64,000 bases of DNA from Parabacteroides chongii (GTDB lineage: Bacteria; Bacteroidota; Bacteroidia; Bacteroidales; Tannerellaceae), in contig NZ_CP120849.1 of NCBI RefSeq assembly GCF_029581355.1, forward strand, positions 4,868,501-4,932,500. The letters run 5' to 3'. Made by a program: the position numbers and the translations under genes. Numbering within the stretch: the stretch's first letter is position 1; the number at the start of each line of letters is the position of its first letter. Positions 28,856-37,900 of this stretch are shown one piece after another. The notes under the pieces are model-generated. The model was given only the letters and a program-made list of their open reading frames with translations. It ran no database searches and was not told where the DNA came from.

Positions 28856-29296
28856 TTATTCAATCACCGGTCTGTCATCATCCGGATTTTCTTCTTTTTT
28901 AGGTTTCGTATCTTCATCCTCTTCAAACTTCACGATCTCACTCATCCAGCGCAGACTGGTACCCGGCGAGAATATCACCCGTGCCTTTTTTATCAGAGAA
29001 GCATTGAAAGCATCCGCTGTCTCCGCCCCTTTCGAACGAATCGAAAGACGAAAACTACCGAACTCACCCACCTGTACAATACTACCCGAGCGAAGCTCCA
29101 GGCTCATCGCCCAGTTTAACGAATCGAGTATTGCCTTCACATCAGCACTCGACATCGCCGAGCGACTGGAGATCAATTCACACAACTTATCCATATCGCA
29201 ATAGTTCAACGACCGTGCCATCGCATAAGTCTTCACCTTGTCCTTATCGTCACCGCTAAGAACCTTGCGCTGCACCTTTCTAAATTTCAGTGTCAT
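28856..29296 (-). CDS. HU-HIG DNA-binding protein, copy 2
   Basis: 146 aa, identical to copy 1 over the first about 130 residues except for Ser/Leu at position 30; the acidic tail differs (KKEENPDDDRPVIE). Same HU-like fold and same likely DNA-bending role. The genes that follow copy 1 are missing here. Low divergence means the duplication is recent or kept alike by gene conversion. Confidence 0.85.
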   Translation of the reverse strand: MTLKFRKVQRKVLSGDDKDKVKTYAMARSLNYCDMDKLCELISSRSAMSSADVKAILDSLNWAMSLELRSGSIVQVGEFGSFRLSIRSKGAETADAFNASLIKKARVIFSPGTSLRWMSEIVKFEEDEDTKPKKEENPDDDRPVIE

Positions 29297-29571
29297 AGCT
29301 TTTCTATTTTAATGATTAATACTACTGTTTCCAGGGGAACGATACAAAGGTACAGGTAGGAATATATGCAAAGATCGGTGCGAGAGTATCGTGTAAAGCA
29401 GTATATAATAAGACTTTAAGAACATTCAAAATCTTAAAATACCATTTTTCGCGAACCATCACACCGATAGATTCAAATTCTTATTTAACGTTTATCAGGA
29501 AAATAATGATTATTACGTGAGATTCTTAGGGATAGATTTAGGTTATTTAATGACTTCTCGCAACAAATTTG

Positions 29572-29628
29572 ATACCCTTTCGGGTACTCCTTTTAATATA
29601 ATCACGTAATAAATACCCGAGAGGGTAT
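29572..29628. repeat. TACCC inverted repeat, copy 2
   Basis: ATACCCTTTCGGGTA (29572-29586) and TACCCGAGAGGGTAT (29614-29628), one mismatch between arms. Same position relative to HU-HIG copy 2 as the 28489 element to copy 1. Confidence 0.7.
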
Positions 29629-29680
29629 CGAATAACAGAATATAAGTCATTTATAGAAAACAAGTGATGCCAGTATACTG

Positions 29681-29728
29681 TATGCGGAGATTTGCACTTA
29701 TATTCTCCGCATATTATACGGCAAATAC
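29681..29728. repeat. CTCCGC-type repeat downstream of fic
   Basis: TATGCGGAGA (29681-29690) and TCTCCGCATA (29704-29713) form a 10-bp perfect inverted repeat that could end the fic transcript. The stretch 29701-29728 also matches 30854-30881, just upstream of fic, with about five differences in 28 bases. Confidence 0.55.
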
Positions 29729-29750
29729 AGACATTAATCTCCGCAAACAA

Positions 29751-30854
29751 TCACATTACAAGTTCATAATTGGTACTTCTTCCACCTTCATCCGTTTTAT
29801 GCAACACACCTTTTGTCATCAAATCCTGTATATCACGTAAAGCCGTATCAGCAGAACATTTTGTAATCTTAGCCCATTTAGAAGAGGTTAATTTTCCATC
29901 AAAACCATCCCAAAGCAAATTCACCATTTTTATTTGCCGTTCATTCATGGAGACTAACCGATACCTATCCCAGAAAGCGGCTTTCCGTAAAACCGTACTG
30001 ATTGATTTTTCAGTATTGACCAATGCCGCTTCCAAACAATCAAGAAACCATTCAAGCCACCCCGTTATATCTACACCACCTTTTTGTGTTTTCTCCAATA
30101 TCTCATAATAGCCTTTACGCAGCTTACGTATCTCTGCCGACATACTATAAAAACGATGTGGCATTTCATCGGCACGGGCTAAGAATAAATCCATTATAGT
30201 ACGAGCTATACGTCCATTTCCGTCATCGAACGGATGGATAGTCACAAACCACAAATGAGCAATAGCAGCTTTTAAAACCGGATCTATCTTCTGATCATCA
30301 TTTACCCAATCCAAAAACAATTTCATTTGGAAAGGTATATTATCCGAATCAGGAGCTTGATAATGAACTTTCTCTTTCCCCATCGCACCCGATATAACCT
30401 GCATAGGTTCTACACCTTGTCTCCAATCTGCAACCGTAATTTTATACAATCCACTTCTACCGGTTGGAAACAACGCTGCGTGCCAGTTAAAAAGACGTCC
30501 ATCCGTTAACGGTTTCATATAATTTTGAGTCGCATCCATCATTAGCTGCACTACTCCATCGACATAACGATCAGTTTCAGGTAGCCCTTCAGTTTCTATA
30601 CCCAAATGACGAGCTACAGAAAAACGCACCTGATCACTATTCAATATTTCTCCCTCAATTTCTGAAGATTTGGTGATATCAGCCGTCAATGTATCAAGTA
30701 TTACACTATTTTTCAGATCAAAGCCTAACGCACTCATTTTACCTACAAGTTTACCTTGTAGCCCTCGTACCTTACCTAATTTATAAGATAGCTTTGCATC
30801 ATCCCAGGTAAAATTAGGCCAGTCTGTCTGTTGCCAAATATAGATAGCATTCAT
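29751..30854 (-). CDS. Fic family protein
   Basis: 367 aa. The Fic motif HPFDDGNGRIAR (H207-R218) is intact, so AMP transfer to a hydroxyl side chain is expected. The N-terminal inhibitory helix motif (S/T)xxxE(G/N) is present as S63-SEI-E67-G68, placing it in the class with self-inhibition from the N-terminus. Residues about 310-367 form a winged helix (TSSKWAKITKCSADTALRDIQDL), giving the common DUF4172-less FicN-Fic-wHTH layout. The target protein is unknown. It stands alone, flanked by similar short repeats. Confidence 0.9.
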   Translation of the reverse strand: MNAIYIWQQTDWPNFTWDDAKLSYKLGKVRGLQGKLVGKMSALGFDLKNSVILDTLTADITKSSEIEGEILNSDQVRFSVARHLGIETEGLPETDRYVDGVVQLMMDATQNYMKPLTDGRLFNWHAALFPTGRSGLYKITVADWRQGVEPMQVISGAMGKEKVHYQAPDSDNIPFQMKLFLDWVNDDQKIDPVLKAAIAHLWFVTIHPFDDGNGRIARTIMDLFLARADEMPHRFYSMSAEIRKLRKGYYEILEKTQKGGVDITGWLEWFLDCLEAALVNTEKSISTVLRKAAFWDRYRLVSMNERQIKMVNLLWDGFDGKLTSSKWAKITKCSADTALRDIQDLMTKGVLHKTDEGGRSTNYELVM

Positions 30855-30881
30855 ATTCTCCGTATATTTTGCGGTAAATAT
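30854..30881. repeat. CTCCG-type repeat upstream of fic
   Basis: Matches 29701-29728 with about five differences. On the fic coding strand it contains CCGCAAAATATACGG, a palindrome-like site right before the ATG, so it may be an operator bound by the Fic winged helix. Confidence 0.5.
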
Positions 30882-31058
30882 AAGAATTTTTCCATAAACT
30901 TTAAATTAATAATTTATTATAGATTCCTTCTCGTAGATCGATTCTACCCTAATTCTGCAAAAGAATATACTTTTTGATAATCAATAGTATAGCAACAAAT
31001 ATTATATACATTATTAATAATAAAAAGGAAATAGGGTTTATCTCTTTATCAAAATACT

Positions 31059-31066
31059 TATCTTTG
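31059..31066 (+). promoter_or_regulatory. Promoter -7 element touching the nuclease start codon
   Basis: TATCTTTG ends only 4 bp before the ATG at 31071, so transcription should begin at or next to the start codon and give a leaderless mRNA. Confidence 0.5.
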
Positions 31067-31070
31067 CTAT

Positions 31071-31700
31071 ATGAAAAGAACTGTAATTTACCATCAAACC
31101 TCGGCTGAATATCTAAAAAGTCGCTTAATTGATTTTTTTATTCAACAATTCAATAACATATTTATTGGAAATGAAGTTATGTATGGTATAAAAAGAAAAG
31201 TCGTTGATTTATTGATTATTAAAAATAATCAATTAATTGCTATTGAGATTAAAGGAGATAATGATGACTTAAGAAAACTACAAGAACAAATCAACGAATG
31301 CAAAAAAATATTCGACTATATCATTATTTGTACAACTAAAACTCATTTAGAAAAACTAAACCAAATTATTTCAGATGATATTGGCATATATCTTATAACC
31401 GAAAACAGTATAAAAAAAATAAAAACTCCACAAAAACAAAACAAACAGAGTAAAATTGATATATTATACACAATGAATTCAAAATATTTAAAAACCGAAT
31501 TGAATATAAATAAAAAATTAAATTCAGATGAAATAAGAGAATTGGTTGCTAAAAAAAACATGAATTATATACACAAATTACTTTGTCAATACTTTTCTTT
31601 AAGAATAAAAGAAAAATACCAACTTTTTTTATCTGACAGAGGGATCATTACTCACATTGATGATATACCAATACTATCATCCAATATTGAAATTCAATAG
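31071..31700 (+). CDS. sce7726-like PD-(D/E)xK nuclease
   Basis: 209 aa. A restriction-type nuclease core is visible: D46 in KRKVVDLLIIKN, then E59 and K61 in IAIEIKGDND, followed by a helix and the IFDYIIICTTKTHLEKLNQII strand-helix, in the order seen in the sce7726 family. The remaining about 100 residues are Lys/Asn-rich and unassigned. It would cut nucleic acid; the trigger and target are unknown. Strongly AT-rich. Its stop overlaps the stop of the beta-family gene on the other strand by 7 bp. Confidence 0.7.
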   Translation: MKRTVIYHQTSAEYLKSRLIDFFIQQFNNIFIGNEVMYGIKRKVVDLLIIKNNQLIAIEIKGDNDDLRKLQEQINECKKIFDYIIICTTKTHLEKLNQIISDDIGIYLITENSIKKIKTPQKQNKQSKIDILYTMNSKYLKTELNINKKLNSDEIRELVAKKNMNYIHKLLCQYFSLRIKEKYQLFLSDRGIITHIDDIPILSSNIEIQ

Positions 31701-32779
31701 CCATATATTCTTTTTAGTTGTTGTGCTATATAAATATTCATACGTACTGATATCCAAAAAGAAGGAGATGATGAAGGTGCTCCTCCTTTAGCACATGCCT
31801 TAATTTGTTCAATTCCCCAATTATTTTCAATAGACATTGGGAAACGAGGATCTTGCACTGTTAATTGAGCAACTTGAATATAAGTAGAAGCATAAGCAGA
31901 AACACCTCTAGGACGACGTTGCTTATAATAAAATATACTCGTCTCCAAAGGGGTGTCAATCCTAGGAATCCAGCCTCTAGCCATTACTACGGTATCATTA
32001 CGTATAGGATTAATAGAAGCATAGTCTCCATATATCACATTATTACATTCCTGCTTAACTATATCATAAATATCAATCTCAGAAATACTAAATGTATCAG
32101 AATCAACATCTCCTAAATCTCGCACATTATTAGGAAAAGATGTTGAACAAATTATATAATTCACATTCTCATCTAAAATAGATTGCAAATTAGTAATTCG
32201 AGCTACACTTTTTAATGCAACATTTCTATACGAGGCTTGTGGCGTATAACCACAATCTACTAAAACATAAAGATTCACACCAACAAGTTCATCCTTAATC
32301 AATTCAAAATCATCATAACAATTCTCATCAGCAATAGAGTTTCGATATAATATTGACTTAAAATATTTTTTTATATTTTTGACTTGCAACAGAAGGTTTT
32401 CTTCAAAATTCTCATCATCCAAATTTAAAATTAGAGTAGGAATAATTTCTTCAAAAACCCCTTCTTCTTTTATTTGAATAAGAAAATCAACCCAATTTTT
32501 ATACCCATTTTGAGGATTGTATAAATAATTAATCTCATCAGATGAAAGCGAATCCTCTGAGGTTAAATCAAATGAAACAACCTGGTTCTCAAAAATTTTC
32601 TTCATTTTAGAGAGTCTTTTATCAAAAGGATATGCCTCTACTTTATTTTTAGTTATTTTTCGTCCTCTAGTTATCTCTATTACAGGAAATATCTGTGACA
32701 ATTGAGCTTTACTTGTATTTTCTACAGCCCTAATTTCTGCATCACTTGTTTTAATAATTATAGTATATTTTTTATCCAT
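31694..32779 (-). CDS. Beta family protein (T4 beta-like)
   Basis: 361 aa. Starts KYTIIIKTSDAEIRAVENTS and has FPVIEITRGR, the paired strands VSFDLTSEDSL and TLILNLDDENFEEN, and the C-terminal ARGWIPRID...YYKQRRPRGVSAYASTYIQVA segment, in line with the Pfam beta-protein family first seen in T4-like phages. The biochemical role is not established; relatives are found beside sce7726-type nucleases. It overlaps the ImmA/IrrE gene by 8 bp and is the last gene of a three-gene operon. Confidence 0.65.
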   Translation of the reverse strand: MDKKYTIIIKTSDAEIRAVENTSKAQLSQIFPVIEITRGRKITKNKVEAYPFDKRLSKMKKIFENQVVSFDLTSEDSLSSDEINYLYNPQNGYKNWVDFLIQIKEEGVFEEIIPTLILNLDDENFEENLLLQVKNIKKYFKSILYRNSIADENCYDDFELIKDELVGVNLYVLVDCGYTPQASYRNVALKSVARITNLQSILDENVNYIICSTSFPNNVRDLGDVDSDTFSISEIDIYDIVKQECNNVIYGDYASINPIRNDTVVMARGWIPRIDTPLETSIFYYKQRRPRGVSAYASTYIQVAQLTVQDPRFPMSIENNWGIEQIKACAKGGAPSSSPSFWISVRMNIYIAQQLKRIYGY

Positions 32780-33326
32780 TATCTTTCATTTTATAACCTA
32801 ATGACAATACCCTATATTTCATAGCCAGAGATGAAACTCCAAACTGTTCTGCTAACACTCCTATGTTCTTTATATGTTCATTATCTATTAAATTTCGAAC
32901 AACAATTTCCGGCATTAATAAACGTGCAGCAAACTCATTAGCACTATACTCGATTGAATCCATTTCATCACTTCTAAAAAAAGTTGTATCTACAAATTCA
33001 ACATTCTTTCCTTTATGTAAGATATAGTGTCCTAATTCATGAGCTAAAGTGAATCTTTGTCTTTTAACATTATGATTTTTATTAATACAAATAACCCATT
33101 TCCCATTTATATTACTAATAGAACCTGACTGATTAGCCTCCATTTGTTCATAAACAATTTGAATATCATTAAAAGATTTAACAACTTCTTCTATATTTAA
33201 TGAATTCCCTGTATAAAATCCTTTTTCATGTGCTGACTTTAACACATCATCTACACCTACAAGTAAATCAGGCTCTTGAAACTTTGTAGAAGCATTATTT
33301 TTTTGTCTATTTCCTTTTATTCCCAT
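32772..33326 (-). CDS. ImmA/IrrE family metallopeptidase
   Basis: 184 aa. The zinc motif HELGH (H96-H100) is followed about 30 residues later by the third ligand region EYSANEFAARLLMP. Such proteins cleave repressors or regulators, as ImmA does in ICEBs1 and IrrE in the Deinococcus damage response. Here there is no fused or adjacent XRE repressor, so the substrate must lie elsewhere, perhaps the membrane protein or the beta protein encoded next to it. 11 bp downstream of the membrane-protein gene. Confidence 0.88.
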   Translation of the reverse strand: MGIKGNRQKNNASTKFQEPDLLVGVDDVLKSAHEKGFYTGNSLNIEEVVKSFNDIQIVYEQMEANQSGSISNINGKWVICINKNHNVKRQRFTLAHELGHYILHKGKNVEFVDTTFFRSDEMDSIEYSANEFAARLLMPEIVVRNLIDNEHIKNIGVLAEQFGVSSLAMKYRVLSLGYKMKDNG

Positions 33327-33337
33327 AATATTTCTTT

Positions 33338-33964
33338 TTACTCTATTTCTTCTTTAGATAATTTCCTATCAGATAATTCATCAAAAGTTTCATATAAAAG
33401 ATTTATATTTTCTTCAAGTTCACTTAATTTACGTTCTATAATCTCCTTATCTGACACAGTCACTAATTCATCTTCAATACGACCATAAAGAGCATTAATA
33501 ACACTTTCTTTGAAAGAGATAGAGTCTCTCAATAATTCATTTAAAGAATCTCGAATATTACTCTTCAATTTATCTTGTATTTTACTTTCTCTATTATCTA
33601 ATTCATTTTTTATGTCTTCAATTTCTTTTTTTGATGTTATTTTTATACTGTAAATGCTGCCAACAGTAAATAAAACAAATAAACCTATAAGAAAAGTAAC
33701 TAATGTACTATAATAACTAGATATATGTGATGTATACTCACCTGGCGTTAACAATAGTCCTTTATTTTCCAGATCTTTTAAGACCTCAATACGAGAACAA
33801 GTTATAGTGTCATTTATTATTGAATTATTTTCAATCAATACTCCATTCGGATTTGCAATATATACAGACTTATAATTAAAAGGTTCAAAGAAAGCACATA
33901 CTACTAATAAAAACATAATAACAGTTACTCCACCGATAATTCCTGATATCGTGTTATTTCCCAT
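33338..33964 (-). CDS. Two-helix membrane protein with long coiled coil
   Basis: 208 aa, no family recognised. Membrane helix 1 at about 6-27, an outside loop of about 60 residues with one Cys, membrane helix 2 at about 84-107, then a charged coiled coil to the end (KKEIEDIKNELDNRESKIQDKL..., SELEENINLLYETFDELSDRK). The layout suggests a membrane sensor or anchor with a cytosolic oligomerising arm. It is the first gene of the operon with the ImmA/IrrE and beta genes. Confidence 0.65.
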   Translation of the reverse strand: MGNNTISGIIGGVTVIMFLLVVCAFFEPFNYKSVYIANPNGVLIENNSIINDTITCSRIEVLKDLENKGLLLTPGEYTSHISSYYSTLVTFLIGLFVLFTVGSIYSIKITSKKEIEDIKNELDNRESKIQDKLKSNIRDSLNELLRDSISFKESVINALYGRIEDELVTVSDKEIIERKLSELEENINLLYETFDELSDRKLSKEEIE

Positions 33965-33994
33965 ATAAACTCAATTTAAGATATACTATATCAA

Positions 33995-34002
33995 CAAAGA
34001 TA
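33995..34002 (-). promoter_or_regulatory. Promoter -7 element of the membrane protein/ImmA/beta operon
   Basis: TATCTTTG on the minus strand, 30 bp before the ATG at 33964. The same octamer drives the nuclease gene at the other end of the island. Confidence 0.5.
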
Positions 34003-34065
34003 TAGAAAAATTCTACTAAAACAATAAAATATTTAAACTTTTGAGAAGAATCAATAGACTTTATT

Positions 34066-34551
34066 TTAATATCCACAATAATCCCCCACCCTCACCTTCC
34101 CCGCCAACACAAGCACCTCTTCACAAGTAATCCCTCCCTTACTGATATGTCCGGCAAGCGTGCCGATCTTGCCGCAAATTTGGAAACAGATAAGAACAGA
34201 CATTGATAAATGATTTATTGAAGTTTGCGCAGTACGCTCTACTACTTCCGTTAAATGGAGCATCCGGATAAACAAGACGGGAAACCGGAGGGGGCAACGG
34301 AGACAGGTCATCACTGTTTTTTCAATGATGAAATCAACATAGGATTGACGATCATGGACGATGATTTCTTCAATAAATTTTTGATGTTTTTTAGGCAAGG
34401 TCGACCATACGGTAAATGCTAATTTGTAAATCTTTTCACGTAAATGGTTACGGCCTTCTTTTGACATTTCGTCAAGGCTACGGTTAAACTCGTTCGCTTC
34501 CGGCACTTTTCCGTTGGGGAATAAGGCTTCTAATTTATTTTGTTTCTTCAT
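34066..34551 (-). CDS. Hypothetical protein
   Basis: 161 aa, not recognised. The first half is charged and helical (EANEFNRSLDEMSKEGRNHLREKIYKL); the second half has five cysteines spread over hydrophobic segments (TCLRCPLRFPVLFIRML, MSVLICFQICGKI). It could be cytosolic with a membrane-touching part. It starts MKKQNKLEALFPNG and lies between the AT-rich island and the HU gene terminator. Base composition is closer to the core genome than to the island. Confidence 0.5.
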   Translation of the reverse strand: MKKQNKLEALFPNGKVPEANEFNRSLDEMSKEGRNHLREKIYKLAFTVWSTLPKKHQKFIEEIIVHDRQSYVDFIIEKTVMTCLRCPLRFPVLFIRMLHLTEVVERTAQTSINHLSMSVLICFQICGKIGTLAGHISKGGITCEEVLVLAGKVRVGDYCGY

Positions 34552-34596
34552 GATGTATCTAATAGGCGTTAATAAATAATTGAGGGAAATAAAAAA

Positions 34597-34650
34597 ACAG
34601 AAGCAGGTGGAGACACATAATAGCTAAAAATATCTGTGTCTCCACCTACT
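34597..34650 (-). terminator. Terminator of the fimbrial/HU operon
   Basis: AGGTGGAGACACA (34605-34617) pairs perfectly with TGTGTCTCCACCT (34635-34647); on the minus strand it is followed by GCTTCTGTTTTTTT. Confidence 0.85.
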
Positions 34651-34652
34651 CT

Positions 34653-34934
34653 CTATTTGGATAGGTTCAAATCCCTAAGTAAAAACTTTCCGGGTTTAAA
34701 CTTGACACTTGTACGTGCAGGTATTGCACAAGAGATACCGGTATGGGGATTACGGCCGATACGCTCTTTTTGCGACCATGGAGTAAAAGTTCCGAAACCT
34801 TGAAGCATAACAGGATTATCCTGTTTCATTGCTTCTGTTAACACTACCTGAAAGGCTTTCATAAATTCACGTGATTGCTGCTGCGAAATATTCATTTCCA
34901 CAGCCAGTTTGCTGATAAAATCTGCTTTGTTCAT
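34653..34934 (-). CDS. HU family DNA-binding protein
   Basis: 93 aa. Canonical HU/IHF fold: MNKADFISKLAVEMNISQQQ, MLQGFGTFTPWSQKERIGRNPHTG with the DNA-intercalating beta arm (RNPHTGISCAIPA), and VKFKPGKFLLRDL. It is 36 bp downstream of the fimbrial tip gene with no promoter visible between, and a strong terminator follows, so it is the last gene of the fimbrial operon. HU proteins often assist site-specific recombination, which makes the position notable next to an invertible element. Confidence 0.9.
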   Translation of the reverse strand: MNKADFISKLAVEMNISQQQSREFMKAFQVVLTEAMKQDNPVMLQGFGTFTPWSQKERIGRNPHTGISCAIPARTSVKFKPGKFLLRDLNLSK

Positions 34935-34970
34935 AATTACATCTATTTTTATGGATTAACTTAAAGTCTT

Positions 34971-37900
34971 CTATTTTTCACGGACGCAACGAACAGGATA
35001 TATATTTTTTCCTGGACTAGAACTTGTACCGCTTGTATTGAATTGTCCATTCATAAAATAAATCACTGCACGCGTAGAAACTGCTCCTTCTCCACACGAA
35101 CTACTCCAATAAGCGCTATATATAAAACCCTCACCAAATGTATTTGTCGCTGGTTCGTCGTCTGTTGCATCCGAATTTTCACCCTTACATATATTCCAAA
35201 TTGCATATAACTCTATCATTGTCGGGACACGCCATCCTTCCCCTTTTTTGGTACATTCTTGTATAGGAAGACCTGTTAGGTATTGCTCACGAACTGAGCT
35301 TTGCTTAGCCTCCACCTCTATCGTATAAGGTTTATCTATGGTATAATTTGTAGAATTCCCTTTGTAATCGCTACCATAAGAACCGGTAGCGGCATAATTT
35401 CCAAAATCATAATTAAATGGAGGTGTCTTAGCTGTCGGAAAATTTTCATCGTGATATTTTTTAAACGAATCTGCAAGTTTCTGGTCGATAGTAATCGTAT
35501 TCAACCCACTGGCTTGTTTAACCGTAACCGTTTCCGAATGATTACCGCCGGTTACAGCAATGATAAAATCCGCTGAACGTTCTCCACCTTCGTTTGCCGG
35601 AGCAGTGAATGTTATGGTGTGGGAAGTACCGGATAAATCTCCGCCGGTTGCCGTAGTTGTTATTGCTGCATCTCCTGTATTCGATTTCGTTAATGTCCAT
35701 GGTAATCCGAATGTACCTGTAATTGTCGCCTCGGCGGAAGAGGCAGTATTGGGTAATTCGATCGTTCGAGGTTCCACTTTAAACGTCGACGCCTCCTGTG
35801 ATATCGTCGTTTTCTCTGCCATGTTTCCGGCTGTCACCGATATCTGACCTTCTCGTACTTCCTTATTTTTATTCACGCTATTAGTTTTATATCCAATGGT
35901 TTGTTTTGTGCCGGTTACCGAACCTGTTGTTTCACCGGTAAAAGTGAGCCACTCGGGGTAAGTGATAGCGTAGGAAAGACCTTTCGTTGCCGTAAAAGCG
36001 ACAGAGCCCGAAGCCTCCGCTGTCGGTGCCAAAGATGTGGAAATTTCATCTACTGTTAAGGATGAAGCCGCCTGCTGAACGGCTATATTACCCGTCGGCC
36101 CTTTGGATTCATCTCCCACACGGACTGTTATTTCACCCGTACGTTCCTTGGAATCGAGATTGACAGGAACATTAAAAACAACATTTTGAGGAGTTGTCGT
36201 TGTCTGCCCCGTCTTTTGACCGGTCAGCTCGATCCAGTTATCAGCTTCCGAAACTGCTATTTTCCACGGTAAACCGGAAGTGGCTGTAAAGTGAGAAGAC
36301 GCATCGGTCGCTCCCTCCGCACTTACCTCTATCGGTTGGGTGGGACAAACGACTGTGGAAGCAGCTTGGGATACGGATATCTCTTTTTTCAGATCGTTAT
36401 ATGTAGAACTGCCGACCGATTGACCGCCTTCTACCGTTATGCTGCCCGTGCGTGCTGATGCATAAGGGTTACTGGAAGCCGCTTTGACTATTAAACTTTG
36501 TTCCTCTCCTGTGGCTTCATCAGCACTGTTGGCCGGATTGCGTGACGCCCAACTCAGCCAACTGTCGGATAAAATAGCGCGCCAATTCAAACCTTTTGTT
36601 AGGATAAATGTAGATTGACCTTCCGAACCGGAAGCGGCTTCCAAAGAGATGGCGCTACCTACATTCAAGGTCGATCCTTCCTGTACGATTTCAATATTTT
36701 GTTCCTCGCCGGTTACGTCCATCTTAAAAGGAAATGACCGCTGCTGGGCCGTCGGATTGGCCGTTTCAGCCTTGAAAACAATCTTTGCAGGACCCTGATG
36801 ATCTATCCTGGCTCCGTATCCAGCCTGGATTGTGTTATCGATCAGCGCTGACAACCAATCCGGCAGTTTGATGCTCCACTGCTCTCCCGGGCGGGCAGTG
36901 ACCTGCAACTCGGTCGTGCCGCCTTTACCTGCAGGCATCGGTTGCAAGCCACCGGTATCGATCGGGGGGATTGTTCCCACCGTGATGCGTTGGTCGGTGA
37001 CGTCTATTCCCTTCAACGTCACACTCATAGTATAATAATGGTTGCGTTTGATATTGTAATCATTCATATCCTCACTGCCCGGGAAAAAACGGAAGGTGAC
37101 GTTTTCGTAAGTGACACCGCCCTGTACAGCCGTTCCCGTCAGTTCTATGCAAGTGGCATTACTCACTCCCCGGCCTGTTTTCTCCTTTTCCGACGCGGCG
37201 GCGTTATCATCAGTTACCACACCGGCCCTGTTTTCCGGTAGATACCAGTGCATCGTCGCACCGTTGGCATCAGCTTCTCCGGTATATTCCCCATACGTTA
37301 CATCGGTTAATTGAGTTGTCGTTTCTTCCATGCGTATTTTGTTCGGTACCGATTTCAGCTTTACCGAGGAAGGATCGAAACTAAAACCGTCTCCACCGAT
37401 CAGATAACTAAACGAAATCTTTGCCACCGTCCGGGTCATATCGACTCCTATGCTCTCCACACCGTTATCCCGGATCACACCCGACCACATTCCCGTCATA
37501 CCGCACAAACGGCTATCCGGTAAACCATCTACGGTCGAGGCATACGTAAATACATGCCCTTTCAATGCCGTTTCCGTAGCGATCTCACCCCAATCGTCGC
37601 AATTGGCAACAAACCAGACATGGTGTGTGGCTTCTTCGCTCTCTTTCAGCTTCAGGTTCACCGTCGTTCCGGTCACAGGCGAAATGTAATGGCTGAATAC
37701 CCGGTTGCCTGATGTATCATACTGCCCGACCCATAGCTGGGAGATCAGGCTCTCATCCCCTCCTGTCAAGGCGGTTGCCGATTTGGTTGCAACCGAATCC
37801 GTCATGCCGGGAACAACCGAATCGATTTCGAACGTTCCTTCCGGAGTAAAAGTGATGCTGCGTGTTTGCAAGGGGCGGTTAGCCAGCACGTTCAGGTTAA

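Larger units (their letters stand above)
28794..29650 (-). repeat. Duplicated HU-HIG segment, copy 2
   Basis: Second copy of the 27712-28570 segment. It includes the HU-HIG gene, its promoter region and the TACCC inverted repeat. At its left end only ATGAAAAAA of the holin gene is kept before the sequence switches to the ATPase-type palindrome. Confidence 0.8.

Noticed and set aside
26661..29650. Prophage
   Set aside because: Only lysis-type genes and HU-HIG copies are present; no capsid, portal, terminase, tail or phage integrase gene.
29547..29750. 67-aa minus-strand reading frame downstream of fic
   Set aside because: Runs through the TACCC and CTCCGC inverted repeats and has no protein-like pattern.
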